This document shows, piece after piece, positions 12,401 through 23,140 of a DNA stretch of 64,000 nucleotides. The translations under genes and the position numbers were made by a program. This DNA is from Orientallactaga sibirica. Lineage: Eukaryota > Chordata > Mammalia > Rodentia > Dipodidae. Position 1 is the stretch's first letter; each line of letters opens with the position of its first letter. The stretch is taken from contig JAEOAD010000031.1 of NCBI GenBank assembly GCA_036365145.1, positions 9,024,001 through 9,088,000 on the forward strand. The letters run 5' to 3'. A model generated the notes under the pieces. The model was not told the origin of the DNA, did not search any database, and saw nothing but the letters and a program-made list of their open reading frames with translations.

Positions 12401-12839
12401 TAATGGTTTGTACATTTAATCTAAAAATGTTTGGACTTGCAAAGATTTAAATACAATTTTTTAAAACAACAGAGGGTATGTAAATTTTACTTTGTCCTTA
12501 AAAATAATGACACTAAAATAATTGTCTTGTGACAAGATAAAAAGAATATATCTGAGCAAGACATTTGTAAACAATTTAAAAATATGTCTAAAACTTTTTG
12601 AATTTTATGTTTTATGATATTTGTGACTTGGTGTTATGACATTTGAAATTCTCATTAAACACTTATTATCTTGCATTGTTTTCATTCTCATCTTGTGTTA
12701 TTTTCTGAAGAAACATTTCAAACGGTTTAGCCTTCAGGTTATTTAAAGCCTGGATCACTTTGTATGCCAGAGACATGGTAGTTGAAGGTGATAGAAATCC
12801 AAGCTACGTTAGGTCTATTTGTTAGGTTTGTTTTCCTAT
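12401..12839. other. AT-rich unique sequence
   Basis: Nothing recognised. Confidence 0.5.
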
Positions 12840-13175
12840 AAAAGAGCAATTCACTTATAAAGAGAAGTATTTTATTTGGGGTCATGTTTCCAGTTCAAAT
12901 CAGGAAGCCTCATCACTTTGGCCCCTGGAAAACATGGCACACCATGGCAGAAGTGCATGGTGGAGCCCATGGCTGAGCTTTTGAGGCAGAAAATAGAAAG
13001 AGACTAGGAATCCACAATCTCCTTTGAGGCTATCATTCGAATAGTCTAAGGCTCTTGACCTAGGCCCCACTTCCCAAAGGATCTACCACCTCCCAACAGC
13101 CTGGTCTCAGTTCACAGTATTCATAGCAGCAAGGTAGCTATAGGTAGTGACTTTATCACAACAATCCCTAAACTG
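12840..13175 (-). repeat. Probable MaLR-type LTR, antisense
   Basis: The order 'tattttatttggggtcatg', 'catggcagaagtgcatggtg', 'ggccccacttcccaaagga', 'accacctcccaacagcctg' fits a reversed mammalian MaLR LTR. Matched from memory of family style only. Confidence 0.35.
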
Positions 13176-13695
13176 CTGTTAAAACTGTATGGGTACACAT
13201 CCAGGCACTATATATCCATAACTGACAAGAGCTGGCTTATGCTTCTATATTGAGCTCTCACCTATAATATGAACAAGCTGGAATGGGAAGGTAAGAAAAA
13301 TGTATCACTGAGGTAGAATCAGCAATCTGCTTGGAATGGAGAAATGGATGCTGGTTTTAAAAAAGTAGAACTCTCTGACATATATATTTTCTTCTACATT
13401 TTCTATTTAGAACTTGGTCAGACCCTGGTGACCAATGAGTACAAATAGAGACATATAATTTCCCAAGATTGGGAATGAGGAGACAAAAACTAAATAATTC
13501 CTTTCCACTGTCTTTCTATACTTCTTTTAATGAGTTTTTTTTTTTTTTTTTTCTAAGCTCAAAGTACTGTTTGGTATTTAAATATAGCTGCTAGGTCTGG
13601 AAGGAAAGAAAACTACTAAAAATCTACCATGAATATTGCTTGCCATGCAAAAGCATTCCCCTTTTATCTAATCATCTGTGAGCTAACATCATTGT
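13176..13695. other. Unique sequence, nothing recognised
   Basis: Contains a T run of about 18 at 13,535-13,552. No gene seen. Confidence 0.5.
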
Positions 13696-14012
13696 TGTAG
13701 TTTGAATATATGGCCCCCAATATATTCAGTAGGCAGTTTCACTGGACAGATCTTAAACTGTGGTGGTGGGTTTGAGATTTCAATCTAAAGTTATGCAAAG
13801 TGTGCTTAGCTGGAGTTCCTGAGGTGAGCTGTGCTGTGTAGCTTTTGGCTTGTGGCTCTTCTCTTGCTGTGTTTGATCCTGTGAAAGCAGGCCAGCTTCT
13901 TCTGCCATTATGGAACTTCCCCTGGATCTGTAAGCTTCAATAAATATCCCTTCCTCCATAACTGTGCCTGGTCTGGAAGTTCATCCCAGTGAACCTGAAG
14001 CTGCTTGCTATA
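13696..14012 (+). repeat. Solo LTR of the 337-bp family, sense
   Basis: Homologous to 20,960-21,296 along its length ('tgtagtttgaatatatg', 'ggaacttcccctggatctgt', 'cataactgtgcctggtctgg'). Contains an 'aataaa' signal near 13,941. The 3' terminus is eroded and no clear target duplication remains. Confidence 0.7.
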
Positions 14013-14218
14013 ATCATCATCATGATTATTATTAAAATAATTAATTATGGCATGAGTCAGCTGCCATACCAGATATCTTAATGCCCACAAAGAATATATT
14101 TTCTATGTAATGAAAGAGTAGGGGTGTCTCACCTCCAAATAGGTTTGCAAAGCATTCCAATATTAGCCAATTCATAAGAAGACCCAGAATCCAATCTTCT
14201 AAACTGGTGCTCTAATTT
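14013..14218. other. Short unique spacer
   Basis: AT-rich, nothing recognised. Confidence 0.4.
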
Positions 14219-14443
14219 TTTTTGTTTATTTTTATTTATTTATTTGAGAGCAACAGACAGAGAGAGAAAGAGGCAAATATATAGATAATGGGTGTACCAG
14301 GGCTTCCTGCCACTGCAAATGAACTCCATATGCATGTGCCACCTTGTGCATCTGGCTTACATGGGTCCTGGAGAATTGAGCCTCAAACTGGGGTCTTAGG
14401 CTTCACAGTCAGTGCTTAACAGCTAAGCCATGTCTCCAGACCC
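14219..14443 (-). repeat. tRNA-derived SINE, antisense
   Basis: (TTTA)n start, 'gtgcatctggcttacatggg' core and 'ccatgtctccagaccc' end on the plus strand. Confidence 0.85.
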
Positions 14444-15748
14444 TAAACTGGTGCTTTTGTTTGATACTATGCAGCTTCTAAAATATTCTGCCATATTCTA
14501 AGCCCAAGACCTTGTATTAATGCCCATGCATAAATTCTCATCATGGTGACAAGTATGTGAGAGAGACAGATTAAAGGACAATTTGAACTCACATTTTCAG
14601 TCCTCTGTCCTTTGCCAATCATCATCTTGGGAATGAGATGAGGCTGAATATCATGACAAGTGACAGAATAGCGCTGCTCACCTCAGGCAGCAGGAAGCAG
14701 AATGAGACAGGAGAAGGGGTAAGGGACCAGGGTTGTATTTCCAGGACACTTCTCTACTGACATAATTCTTCCAACTCCACCCTGCCTCTTACTTCTTAAC
14801 ACATGTCAATAAATTTCCATCATGAATCCATCAAGAGATGAATCACGTGATTACGCCAGAGCCTTCAGGGTGCAATATCTTCCAAGTTCCCTGTACATGA
14901 GCCTGTGGGAACATTTCACATTGAAATCCCATCAGCCAAAATGTGGAAGAAATTTTGCTTGCATATGGCCAACCACAGTCCTCATCTTTATAAGAGAGAG
15001 ATGCTCCCCATTTCAATCCTCGCAGTTTGCAAACACAAATTACATCTCATCTCCCAAGTAAACCATGTCTTGCTGGGTTAGTTTTTCAAAGTGCTTAGTA
15101 TTGGCAGCAGGCATTGTACCAGTTTGCTACAGAAGAGATTCTGCCTTTGTGAGTTTTCATGTGGCAGAGAAGGTAGTTACCAGAGTTACCAGGACAGACA
15201 TTATGTTGTGGTCTCCTTCCTACAAAAATTGTGTGTGAAAACGTAAATTTTTCTGAAACTTAATATTAATGTCTTGGACTTATGTGACAGTTTATGGTTT
15301 TTGAAGCAAAATTAGATAAAATAGTTTTGAGATTTGGGAGATACATCAACTGTTCTCCATCAAACATATCAAGAAATAAACCAGGACAGATGTGAGTAAA
15401 TCTGGAGACACAGTAGGGTCTCTAGTCCTGCAGGCAGCACTGGCCCTCCTCAGGTATTATCCCATATCCAGAAGAGGGATGAGAAGCACTTGTCCTAGCA
15501 GGATTTTTCTCACAAAGGGACAGCCATGTCTGTAATATGATGCAGCCCTGATGCAAACTGGATGGGTAAATGTGTGCACACCTCTGTGGAGGGGTGAGGT
15601 TTCACAATGGGGATATACATACCATAATCGATCTGATGAATTCACACCTTCTGGGTAATGTAAGGGCCGCTGTTTGTAAATAGATGGCTTAGAGCAGGGA
15701 TGGAACAGTGTGGTGGCCATCATTACAATCAATGTAGATTTTATGACC
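14444..15748. other. Unique sequence, no gene seen
   Basis: A 79-codon frame at 14,822-15,061 and longer minus-strand frames near 15,457-15,933 were considered. The latter run into the SINE at 15,749 and have no family resemblance. Confidence 0.5.
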
Positions 15749-16028
15749 TTTTTTTTTTTTAATCTTATTTTTTTTTGGAGAGAGACACAGAGAGAGACAG
15801 AGAGAGAGAGAGAGAGAGGAAGGGAGGGGGGAAGACAGAGATGGGCGCGCGAGCAGTGTCTCAGCTGCTGCGAACGAACTCCAGATGTGCGCACCCCCTT
15901 GTGGCCAAGTGTGGCATTGTGCCCTTGCGTCACTTTGCATCTGGCTAAACGTGGGAACTGGAGATTGGAACCAGTGTACTTAGGGTTAGGAGGCAGGCGC
16001 CTTAACCCCTAAGCCATCTCTCCAGCCC
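15749..16028 (-). repeat. tRNA-derived SINE, long subfamily, antisense
   Basis: Well-preserved long form: T-rich start, (GA)n, 'gcgaacgaactccagatgtg', 'ttgtggccaagtgtggcatt', 'ccatctctccagccc'. Near-repeats 'tatgacctt' and 'tatgatctt' flank it. It lacks the B-box-region duplication present in three other long copies. Confidence 0.9.
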
Positions 16029-16261
16029 TATGATCTTCTTATTCTTACAATTAGGTCATTACTTTCTAACCAAAGGAATATTACAACATGAGCCTAAAAT
16101 AATTTTTGGACATCAAGTAAACCTTTAAGACTTATTTAAAAGGTTTACATATTAGATTTTAAAGGAAACTTTAATACTTTTTTTTAAAATGCCAAAGAAT
16201 CCTAGAGCATAGGAAAAGAGCATAGTATTTAAAATAAAACTTCTATGCTTTGGTAAAGAGC

Positions 16262-16780
16262 CACTTGCTCATCTATGTTCATAGTTACTATATTCACAAT
16301 TGCTAGGAAAAGGAATCAGCCCAGATGCCCATTAACTGATGAACAGATAATGAAGATACACCTATACACAGTGAAGCTTTATTCACCTGTGAAGAAAATG
16401 AGAATATTAAATCTGCAGGAAAATGGATATCTGGAAAAGATTATACTAAAAGAGGTAAGGCAGGTTCAGTAAGACATTCATTGCATGTTCTCTCTCATAT
16501 GCAGATACTAGCTCCAAATTTTTAGATTTGTATGTCAGTTAGAGTAAAACTCAGTAAGAGAGGCCAGAAAGGTAGAAAGGGGCCATGTGGGAGGGAAAAG
16601 CTTAAGGAGAAAGGATAGTAGAGAGTAACTAGAGGGGTGGAATACTGGGGGTGCAAGGGTCAAAGGAGTAAGGGGAGAAGGATGGATAAGAGGGAGTGGG
16701 GAGAGGATTAATCAAATATGTCATAAATAATCCATATAGAAACCTACTTTTTAATGAAAGAAAAAACAAAGTAAAAAAGA
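16262..16780 (+). repeat. LINE-1 3' end (ORF2 C-terminus and 3' UTR), sense
   Basis: The text from 'cacaattgctaggaaaagg' to 'gatactagctccaaattttt' is the usual LINE-1 ORF2 end and proximal 3' UTR, then a G-rich 3' UTR with 'agaaaggggccatgtgggag'. It is 5'-truncated at about 16,262 and ends at a tetranucleotide repeat. Confidence 0.75.
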
Positions 16781-16845
16781 AAGGAAGGAAGGAAGGAAGG
16801 AAGGAAGGAAGGAAGGAAGGAAGGAAGGAAGAAAGGAAGGAAGAC
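16778..16845. repeat. (GGAA)n microsatellite
   Basis: About 15 units of 'ggaa/aagg' at the 3' end of the LINE-1 fragment, probably grown from its A-rich tail. Confidence 0.95.
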
Positions 16846-16855
16846 AAAACACCCC

Positions 16856-17435
16856 AAAGCTATTGGGCCTGGAGTTTTATAGCTCAGTGCTTTGCAAGAT
16901 TAGGCCCTGGTTTTAATTCCCAGTGATATAAGCAACAAAACAGAACATTAATACCAAAAATAAAATGCACTTATAGCATTATGCTAAGAATGTGTTCTAG
17001 TATAAATTATTTATTTGAATTTTAATGATCTGTCAATGTAAGCTTACCAGTTGTATTAAATGTGCCATACAGATCTGGGATATTGATAATAGGGATGATT
17101 CTACATGTACAGGGAGATTATTTGGGAAATTACTGTGCCATTTTCTTAGCTTAGCCATAAATCTCAAGTTGCTATAAAAGTAAAACCAATTAAATAATAT
17201 ACATAGAAAAATACAATCAACATTTTAGAAACTTATTTTGAAAACCACATAAAAATGAAAATATATAATTGTTGAAAATCAAGTGTTGAATCAAAATGAA
17301 ATCATTATGCATCATGCTTTATGGGATTTAACTAAATGTGTAGATAGGAATAAACTCATAGTTTCAAAGATTTTCATTACTACAAAAATATTGAATTGTG
17401 CACTTGAGAATGGTGAGAGGCACCCTGTATTTTCT
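16856..17435. other. AT-rich unique sequence
   Basis: No gene or repeat recognised. Confidence 0.5.
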
Positions 17436-17700
17436 GGGCCTATGAGCTCCAAGCTGGAGAGGTGCTCCTACTGTTTGGGGTCTGTGCACTCAGAGTGGGT
17501 GAGGTGCACATAGTGTTTAGGGCCTCTGTGCTCAGAGTAGTGAGGTACTCCTAGTGGTTGTGGCCTGAGTGTTCAGGGCCCCAGCGTGTTTGGGATCTGT
17601 GCACGCTGGCTTGTGAGGTACTCAGGTTGTTTGGGACCTGTATCTTTGGGAACTGTACGTTCTGGTAAGGAATGCATGTGTTTGGAGCCTGTGATCCCAC
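17436..17700. repeat. Degenerate ~40-bp tandem repeat (minisatellite)
   Basis: About six diverged units beginning 'tgtttggg.tctgtgc.c' and ending 'gtgaggtactcctag' or a variant. The unit length drifts between about 30 and 50 bp. It lies upstream of LINE-1 5' sequence, so it may be eroded LINE-1 promoter monomers or an independent minisatellite. Confidence 0.6.
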
Positions 17701-18329
17701 TCTGTGCTGCCTGTGCCCCAAAGGGTCTCTCCCCACCCTGCACCTCCTGCCATGGCAGATCATGTAAGCTTCAGATACTTCCTCTCTTCATGCCAACTGT
17801 CCTTTGGATGCCTCCTCTCACCAGTATCCCTAAACCCACCAGGCTGGTCCATGAAACACAGTGCCCCAAACCCCTCTCCCCACCCTCATCACTGCCGCCC
17901 TCCACATACACAATGCTGGCATCTACCAACCAGTATCCCCTTGCGACATTGTTCCTGCTCCAGATGTGGAACACAGGAATATCTGGCAACCTACCGGCCA
18001 GAGGGTACCACTGAGTCCTCTACAACCTGCTCAACAGAGCAGAGGCAAGTGATATGGCTCTTGAAACCCATAGGCAGAGCTCTGCTGTGATCATGGGCTG
18101 AAGAGACTTCAGACCTCCAGTCATAGCTATATCCCGCACAAGCCCTGAGCTGCACCCACTCAAAATCTCCACAACCCATGCATCTGTGAATACAATGCTA
18201 CCCCACTCCTATAGGGTTCAAACACAAATTATAACATGCAGTGAAGATCCTACAAGGGTAAATAATTGCTTCCTCCTTAATAAAACAGATTTTATCCTGA
18301 GATGGGTAGCCCCCAATACAAAGAAAAAG
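17701..18329. other. C-rich segment, origin unknown
   Basis: CT-rich DNA with overlapping frames of up to 142 codons (17,586-18,014) in more than one phase. The proline-rich peptides reflect base composition and I do not regard them as coding. Confidence 0.4.
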
Positions 18330-18450
18330 AAAAAAAGGAAAAAAAAACAAGACAATAAATTGAGGGATCTCCAACAAGGTTGCCTAGTCCAACAAGAGGA
18401 AATCTCAATTATAAATCTTTATATACCAAATTCCTGTGAACGACGTTTTG
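18330..18450 (+). repeat. LINE-1 ORF2 endonuclease fragment, sense
   Basis: The frame here reads QQEEISIINLYIPN, the conserved strand near the middle of the LINE-1 endonuclease domain, preceded by lysine-rich text. Only about 40 codons are recognisable, directly upstream of LINE-1 5' UTR sequence, so this is a separate older piece. Confidence 0.5.
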
Positions 18451-18469
18451 TAAAGAAAAACCAGCTAGA

Positions 18470-18930
18470 CTTCCAGGTAAGATGGCAGGGTAGTAGCCAT
18501 GCCAAAGCAACCTAGGGAGGAAATAAGCAGAAAAGTAGCAAAATATACTCTTCTACGGAAGAGTGAGGGTTTAAAGGAATTATCAACCTCAGAAGATGAG
18601 AGCTTCTAGAAATCTCAGAAGCAGGGAGAACAGGATCTCACAGTGGTGCTGGTCTGTGCAGCTGCAGGCTCTGCCTGAGCCACAGGAAAAGCCAGGTGAA
18701 GGGATCTGATATTCACACCAACCTCCTCACAAACTCAAGAACCTGAAGAAGATGACAGCAGGAACCAGCTGAGCAGCTAATGAGGAAGAGGATGTTTGGG
18801 CCTAGCTGTGCAGTTCCAGTAAATCTTCAGGTACCCTCCACAGCATCCCCTCCCCCAAGTGCCAGCACCCGTGTGGGTCACCAGCTCCCTGGAGACATCC
18901 AGGCGACTGTGGAGCAGGGTCTTGAGTGGC
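18470..18930 (+). repeat. LINE-1 5' UTR, first part
   Basis: Begins near 'ttccaggtaagatggcaggg', the style of start seen in mammalian LINE-1 5' UTRs, and continues GC-rich into the LTR at 18,931. The rest of the UTR follows that LTR. Confidence 0.6.
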
Positions 18931-19277
18931 CATGAGTACAGGGAAAAAATACCCGGGAGGCAGCATCGGAGGACAGCTTTCTTTTATTCAACAAGGAACT
19001 GAGTTTTTATAAGCAGTTGAGAGAGAGCGGGAAAGGGGTCCCAAGGGGATTGGTGGGTTTAAAGGTTGTTTGCTGATGTCTAGTTGGCATATAGGGATGT
19101 ACATTCCAGCACATAGGGAGCACGTAGGTCAGGTGATCTATGTAGTGGTGGGAAGAGGTAGGTATAGGGTCGGAGTCATAGAAGGATGGGCTCTGTAAAG
19201 GCTGTTGGCTGATACAATATAAGGAGTTTCCTAGGTCACTGGCCAAAGGTCACAGGGCTATGAGGGAGGCCTAAATC
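18931..19277 (-). repeat. Antisense LTR inserted in the LINE-1 5' UTR
   Basis: Read on the minus strand it starts 'tgtcctgataag', has a TATA-like 'cttataaaaactc' and, downstream, an 'aataaaaga' poly(A) signal, ending near 'cctgtactca'. The layout resembles the partial LTR at the window end (63,690-64,000) and class II (IAP-like) LTRs. The exact left end and target duplication are unclear. Confidence 0.6.
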
Positions 19278-20279
19278 TTATCAGGACAACCAGGCACCCT
19301 GGGCTGGGGGGACCGATGGGCCCTCCTCCTGTGGGTGTTTGGGGCCCTAGATTTTTCCAGGATCCAGGCTCACTGAGACCTCTGGGATGAGGAGGAACCT
19401 TACTCCTGCTGGTCCGGGGACTCAAGATTTGCCCAGGGTCCAGGCTGCTGCAAACTCTCCATAGCCATCATGTCTGATAGCTTAGGCCTGCTTTAACCCA
19501 GGGCCCTGCCTGTGTCCGACACACCTGTAACTACTGGAGACCTGGGGAAGGGAGATTAGTCACACAGCACCCAGCACAGATGATGAGAGCAGTGGACCCA
19601 CCTACTCACCCAGCCTAGAGGAGCCCACAGCACAGTAAAGAGGAATCCAAGCGGCTATGCAGCATAGCTGCAACCAAAGCCATCCCAAACAGTAACAGGG
19701 CCTACTTTCACCAGTCAGTACCCAGCACAAAGCTGGTATATAGGCCTGCATTGGAAGTACTAATCACACGTTCCATCTCAGCTCAGGTTATGTGTAAAAT
19801 CTGATTGATGGTTGCCTTTGCCATTCTTAAATAAGCTATATTTTGGGTTTCTCTTTGTTGCTTGCTGATTTATAGTGCCTTTGTGTTCTGTCATTCGTGG
19901 GGGCAGGGTCTCACTCTGGCCTAGGGTGACTTGAAACCCTTTATAGACCAGAAATCTAAGCCTTAAAGTTGACAGTATTAAGGGTGTGGGAAAACACACA
20001 CCATTAGGGACTTGGACTTTGTTAGATTATCTGTTTGTTTTAATACCCACTTTTACATAAATACTCCATGCTGATTTTGATTGAATGTGTATATTATTCA
20101 GTTGAGTTTTAGAATTTTCCTGTATTTTTCTCCACCCAGCCTACTAGAATACTTGCATAGCAGGCAAAATCAACACCCAGGGTCACTTATGTTGTAGTTT
20201 GGGAGTCATTTAAGAGCCACACCTGATACCTTAAGCGTCTATCCTGAAGTTATATAACGTCAGATTTATACATATCAAT
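19278..20279 (+). repeat. LINE-1 5' UTR, second part
   Basis: Resumes GC-rich 5' UTR-like text ('caggctcactgagacctctg'), then AT-rich text leading into the ORF1 remnant. No open frame of note. Confidence 0.55.
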
Positions 20280-21690
20280 ATCAAAGATCTCTACATTATA
20301 ATACAAGAAACACAAAAAACAACACTATATAATTCCACCAAAATTATAAATCTACCAGAGATGACCTCCAGTGAGATGGATTTAGATGAAATGTCTGAGA
20401 AAGATTTTGAAAGAGTGATTATAACTATGTTCAAAGATATAAAAGGGATAAAAGAAGAAAACAAACTCCTAAAGGAGAAAAAGGAAACCAACTTAATGAA
20501 ATAAGGAAAGCAGTACAATACATGAATAAGGAAACAGAAATATTGAAGAAAAACCAATTAGAAATACAAGAAATGAAAAACACAATAGGTCAAATAAAAA
20601 ATTCTGCAGAAAGTCTCACCAATAAAATGGATGAAGGAGAGAACAGAATACCTAAGCTAGAAGACCAGCTGGCAGATCTGATACAGTCCAACAAAGAAAA
20701 AGACAAACTAATAGGAAGGTATGAATGAGGATTTCAAGATATTCAGGACACTATGAAAAGATCAAACATAAGAATTCAAGGTATAGTAAAAAGAGAAGAA
20801 CTTCACTCCAAAGGCATAGTGTTTTCAACAAAATCATAGAAAAATATTTCTTCAAATTGGGAAAGATACGCCAATGCAGATAAAGGGAGCTTTTAGAACA
20901 CCAAAGAGACAAAAACTGGAAAAAAAAAAACTCTCCTCACCATATTATAATTAAACTACTGTGGTAGTTTGAATATATGTCCCCAATATAAAGTGTTTTA
21001 CTCCTAGAAATGTGGGAAAGATATGGTGTGGGTTTGAGATTCCATTGTAAAGATATGCAAATGATAAAGCAGGAGTTCCTGAAGCTGTGTGACCTTTTGG
21101 CTGTAGTTTTGCTCTGTGTGCTGTGGTGGCTGGTTGGTTTCTCTCTTTCTCTCCTTGGCCCTGTGAAAGCAGGCTGCTTCTCCTGCCTTTATGGAACTTC
21201 CCCTGGATCTGTAAGCATCAATAAATAATATCCCTTCCTCCATAACTGTGCCTGGTCTGGAAGTTCATCTCAGCGAACCTGAAGCTGTCTGCTACAACTA
21301 CTAAACATGCAAACCAAAGGAAATATATTGAAAGCAGTTAGAAAGAAAAAGCAAGTCACTTATAATGGCAAGCCCATAAGGATAATAGCAGAATACTCGA
21401 CACAAAATTTAAAAGCCAGAACACCTTGGGATGATGTATTCCAAGTTCTGGAAGATAATAACTGTCAACTGAGATTAGTCTATCAAGCAAATCTATCCAT
21501 CCAAATTGATGGAGAAATAAGTACATTCCACAATGAAAACAGACTAAAGGAATATATAACTACTAAGCTATTTCTACAGAAAATACTTAAAGGGATCCTT
21601 AATGCTGAAGAGAAAAAAACACACACACATAAGGAAATTGGAAAAAATAAACTATACTCAAATATTAGTTAATACAAGAGAGTAAAGGAA
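20280..21690 (+). pseudogene. LINE-1 ORF1 remnant, split by an LTR
   Basis: ORF1 encodes the RNA-binding chaperone of the LINE-1 particle. The 5' part (about 20,340-20,728) encodes a Lys/Glu-rich heptad-like coiled coil with frames broken by stops; the clean piece 20,522-20,728 is 68 codons. After the inserted LTR (20,960-21,296) the frame 21,307-21,672 carries the C-terminal domain, with the sequence TPWDDVFQVLEDNN and then an acidic/lysine-rich end typical of the ORF1p C-terminus. The break between halves, plus earlier stops near 20,505 and 20,728, make it non-functional. Known: family role. Seen: coiled-coil text and the interruption. Confidence 0.7.
20960..21296 (+). mobile_element. 337-bp solo LTR (MaLR/ERVL-like) with 5-bp target duplication
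   Basis: It begins TGTGGTAG, ends GCTACA, and is flanked by 'actac' at 20,955-20,959 and 21,297-21,301. Removing it rejoins LINE-1 ORF1. An 'aataaa' signal lies near 21,223. TG...CA ends with a 5-bp duplication fit class III (ERVL/MaLR) elements. Homologues: 13,696-14,012, and 30,655-31,047 on the other strand. Confidence 0.85.
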
Positions 21691-22878
21691 ACATGAAAAA
21701 CCATAAAACAAGAAGAATGGCACGAATAAATGCATCCCTTTTAGTAATAACTCTTAATATCAATGACTTCAATGTCCCAACCAAAAGACACAGGCTTGCA
21801 GACTGAATTAAAAGGCAGGAAGTATCCTTCTGTTTGTTTCCTCAAGAAATTTACCTCTCCATCAAAGACAGACACTATCAGGTTGAAAGGATGGGAAATG
21901 GTATTTCAAGCAAATGGGCATAGGAAACAAGCAGGTGTTGTTATCCTAATATCTGACAAGATATACTTCAAACCAACATTAGTGAGAGAAAGATATAGAA
22001 GGTCACTTTGTATTGATTATAGGAACAATTCAACAGGAAGACATTATAATTTTAAATATATATGCACCTAACAGAGGTGTTCCCAATTGCATCAATCACT
22101 ATTAGACTTAAGATCACAGAAAACACCAAGCACAAAAGTGATTGTCTTCAATTCCTCACTTTCATCAACTGACAGATCATCCTGGCAAAAAATAAATAAA
22201 TAAATAAATAAAGAGAGAGAGACATAGGGATTAAATTATGTCATAGAACAAATGGACCTAGCAGATATCTACAGAACACTCCATTGAAATGCTACAGAAT
22301 ACACATACTACTTAACAGCACATGGAACATTTTCTAAAATAGACCATAGATTGGGACACAAATGAAATCTTAACAAATATGGGAAAATTGAAGTAATTCC
22401 TTGTACCCTATCTGATCACAATGGTATCAATCTACAAATCAGCAACAAGAAAAACTATAGAGCATACACAAAATCATATAAACTAAAGAATAAACTTCTG
22501 ACTGATGAATGGGTCATTGAGGAAATAAAAAATGAAATTAAAAAATCATAGATTCAAATGATAATTATAACACAACATACCAAAACATTTGGGACAAAAT
22601 GAAGGCAGTCCTAAAAGGGAAATTTATAGTTTTATGTGCCTATATTAATAAATTAGAAAGGTCACAAGTAAACTTAATACTTCACCTTAAGGCCTTGGAA
22701 AAAGAAGAGCAAGGCAAACTGAAAATCAGTAGATGGGAAGAAATAAGAAAGACCAGGGCAGAAATTAATGAAATAGAAACCAAAAAAAATACACATAATC
22801 AATGAAACAAAGAGTTGTTTCTTTGAAAAGATAAAATAGATTAATAAACCCTCAGCAAATTTGAACAAAAGAAAGACA

Positions 22879-23140
22879 GGGCTAGAGATATGGCTTAGCA
22901 GTTAAGGAACTTGCCTGCAAAGCCCAAGAAACCACGATCGACTCTACAGGTCCCACATAAGCCAGATACACAAAGCAGTGAAGGTGTGTAAGGTTGGAAA
23001 TGCACAAAAGGTGGCACATGAATCCGGAGTTTAATTACAGCAGCTAGAAGTCCTGTTGCACAAATTCTCTCTCTCTCTCTCTCTCTCTTTTGATCTTTCT
23101 CTTTTTCTTTCTCTTTCTCACATAAGAAAAAGACCAGTCT
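22879..23140 (+). repeat. tRNA-derived SINE inside LINE-1 ORF2, sense
   Basis: Starts 'gggctagagatatggctta', B-box-like 'cgatcgactct', ends in (CT)n. LINE-1 text resumes with 'ataagaaaaagac', similar to the text before the insertion ('aaaagaaagac'). Confidence 0.85.

Noticed and set aside
15457..15933. 158-codon minus-strand frame
   Set aside because: It runs through an antisense SINE and its GA/CT repeat, which gives long serine/leucine-rich translation without being a gene.
16629..16847. Repetitive minus-strand and plus-strand frames over the (GGAA)n tract
   Set aside because: Low-complexity translation of a microsatellite.
17586..18090. 142- and 128-codon proline-rich frames
   Set aside because: Overlapping phases in C-rich DNA with no domain; composition effect.
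18330..18450. Treating this endonuclease piece as part of the LINE-1 that follows
   Set aside because: ORF2 sequence cannot precede the 5' UTR of the same element; it must be a separate copy.
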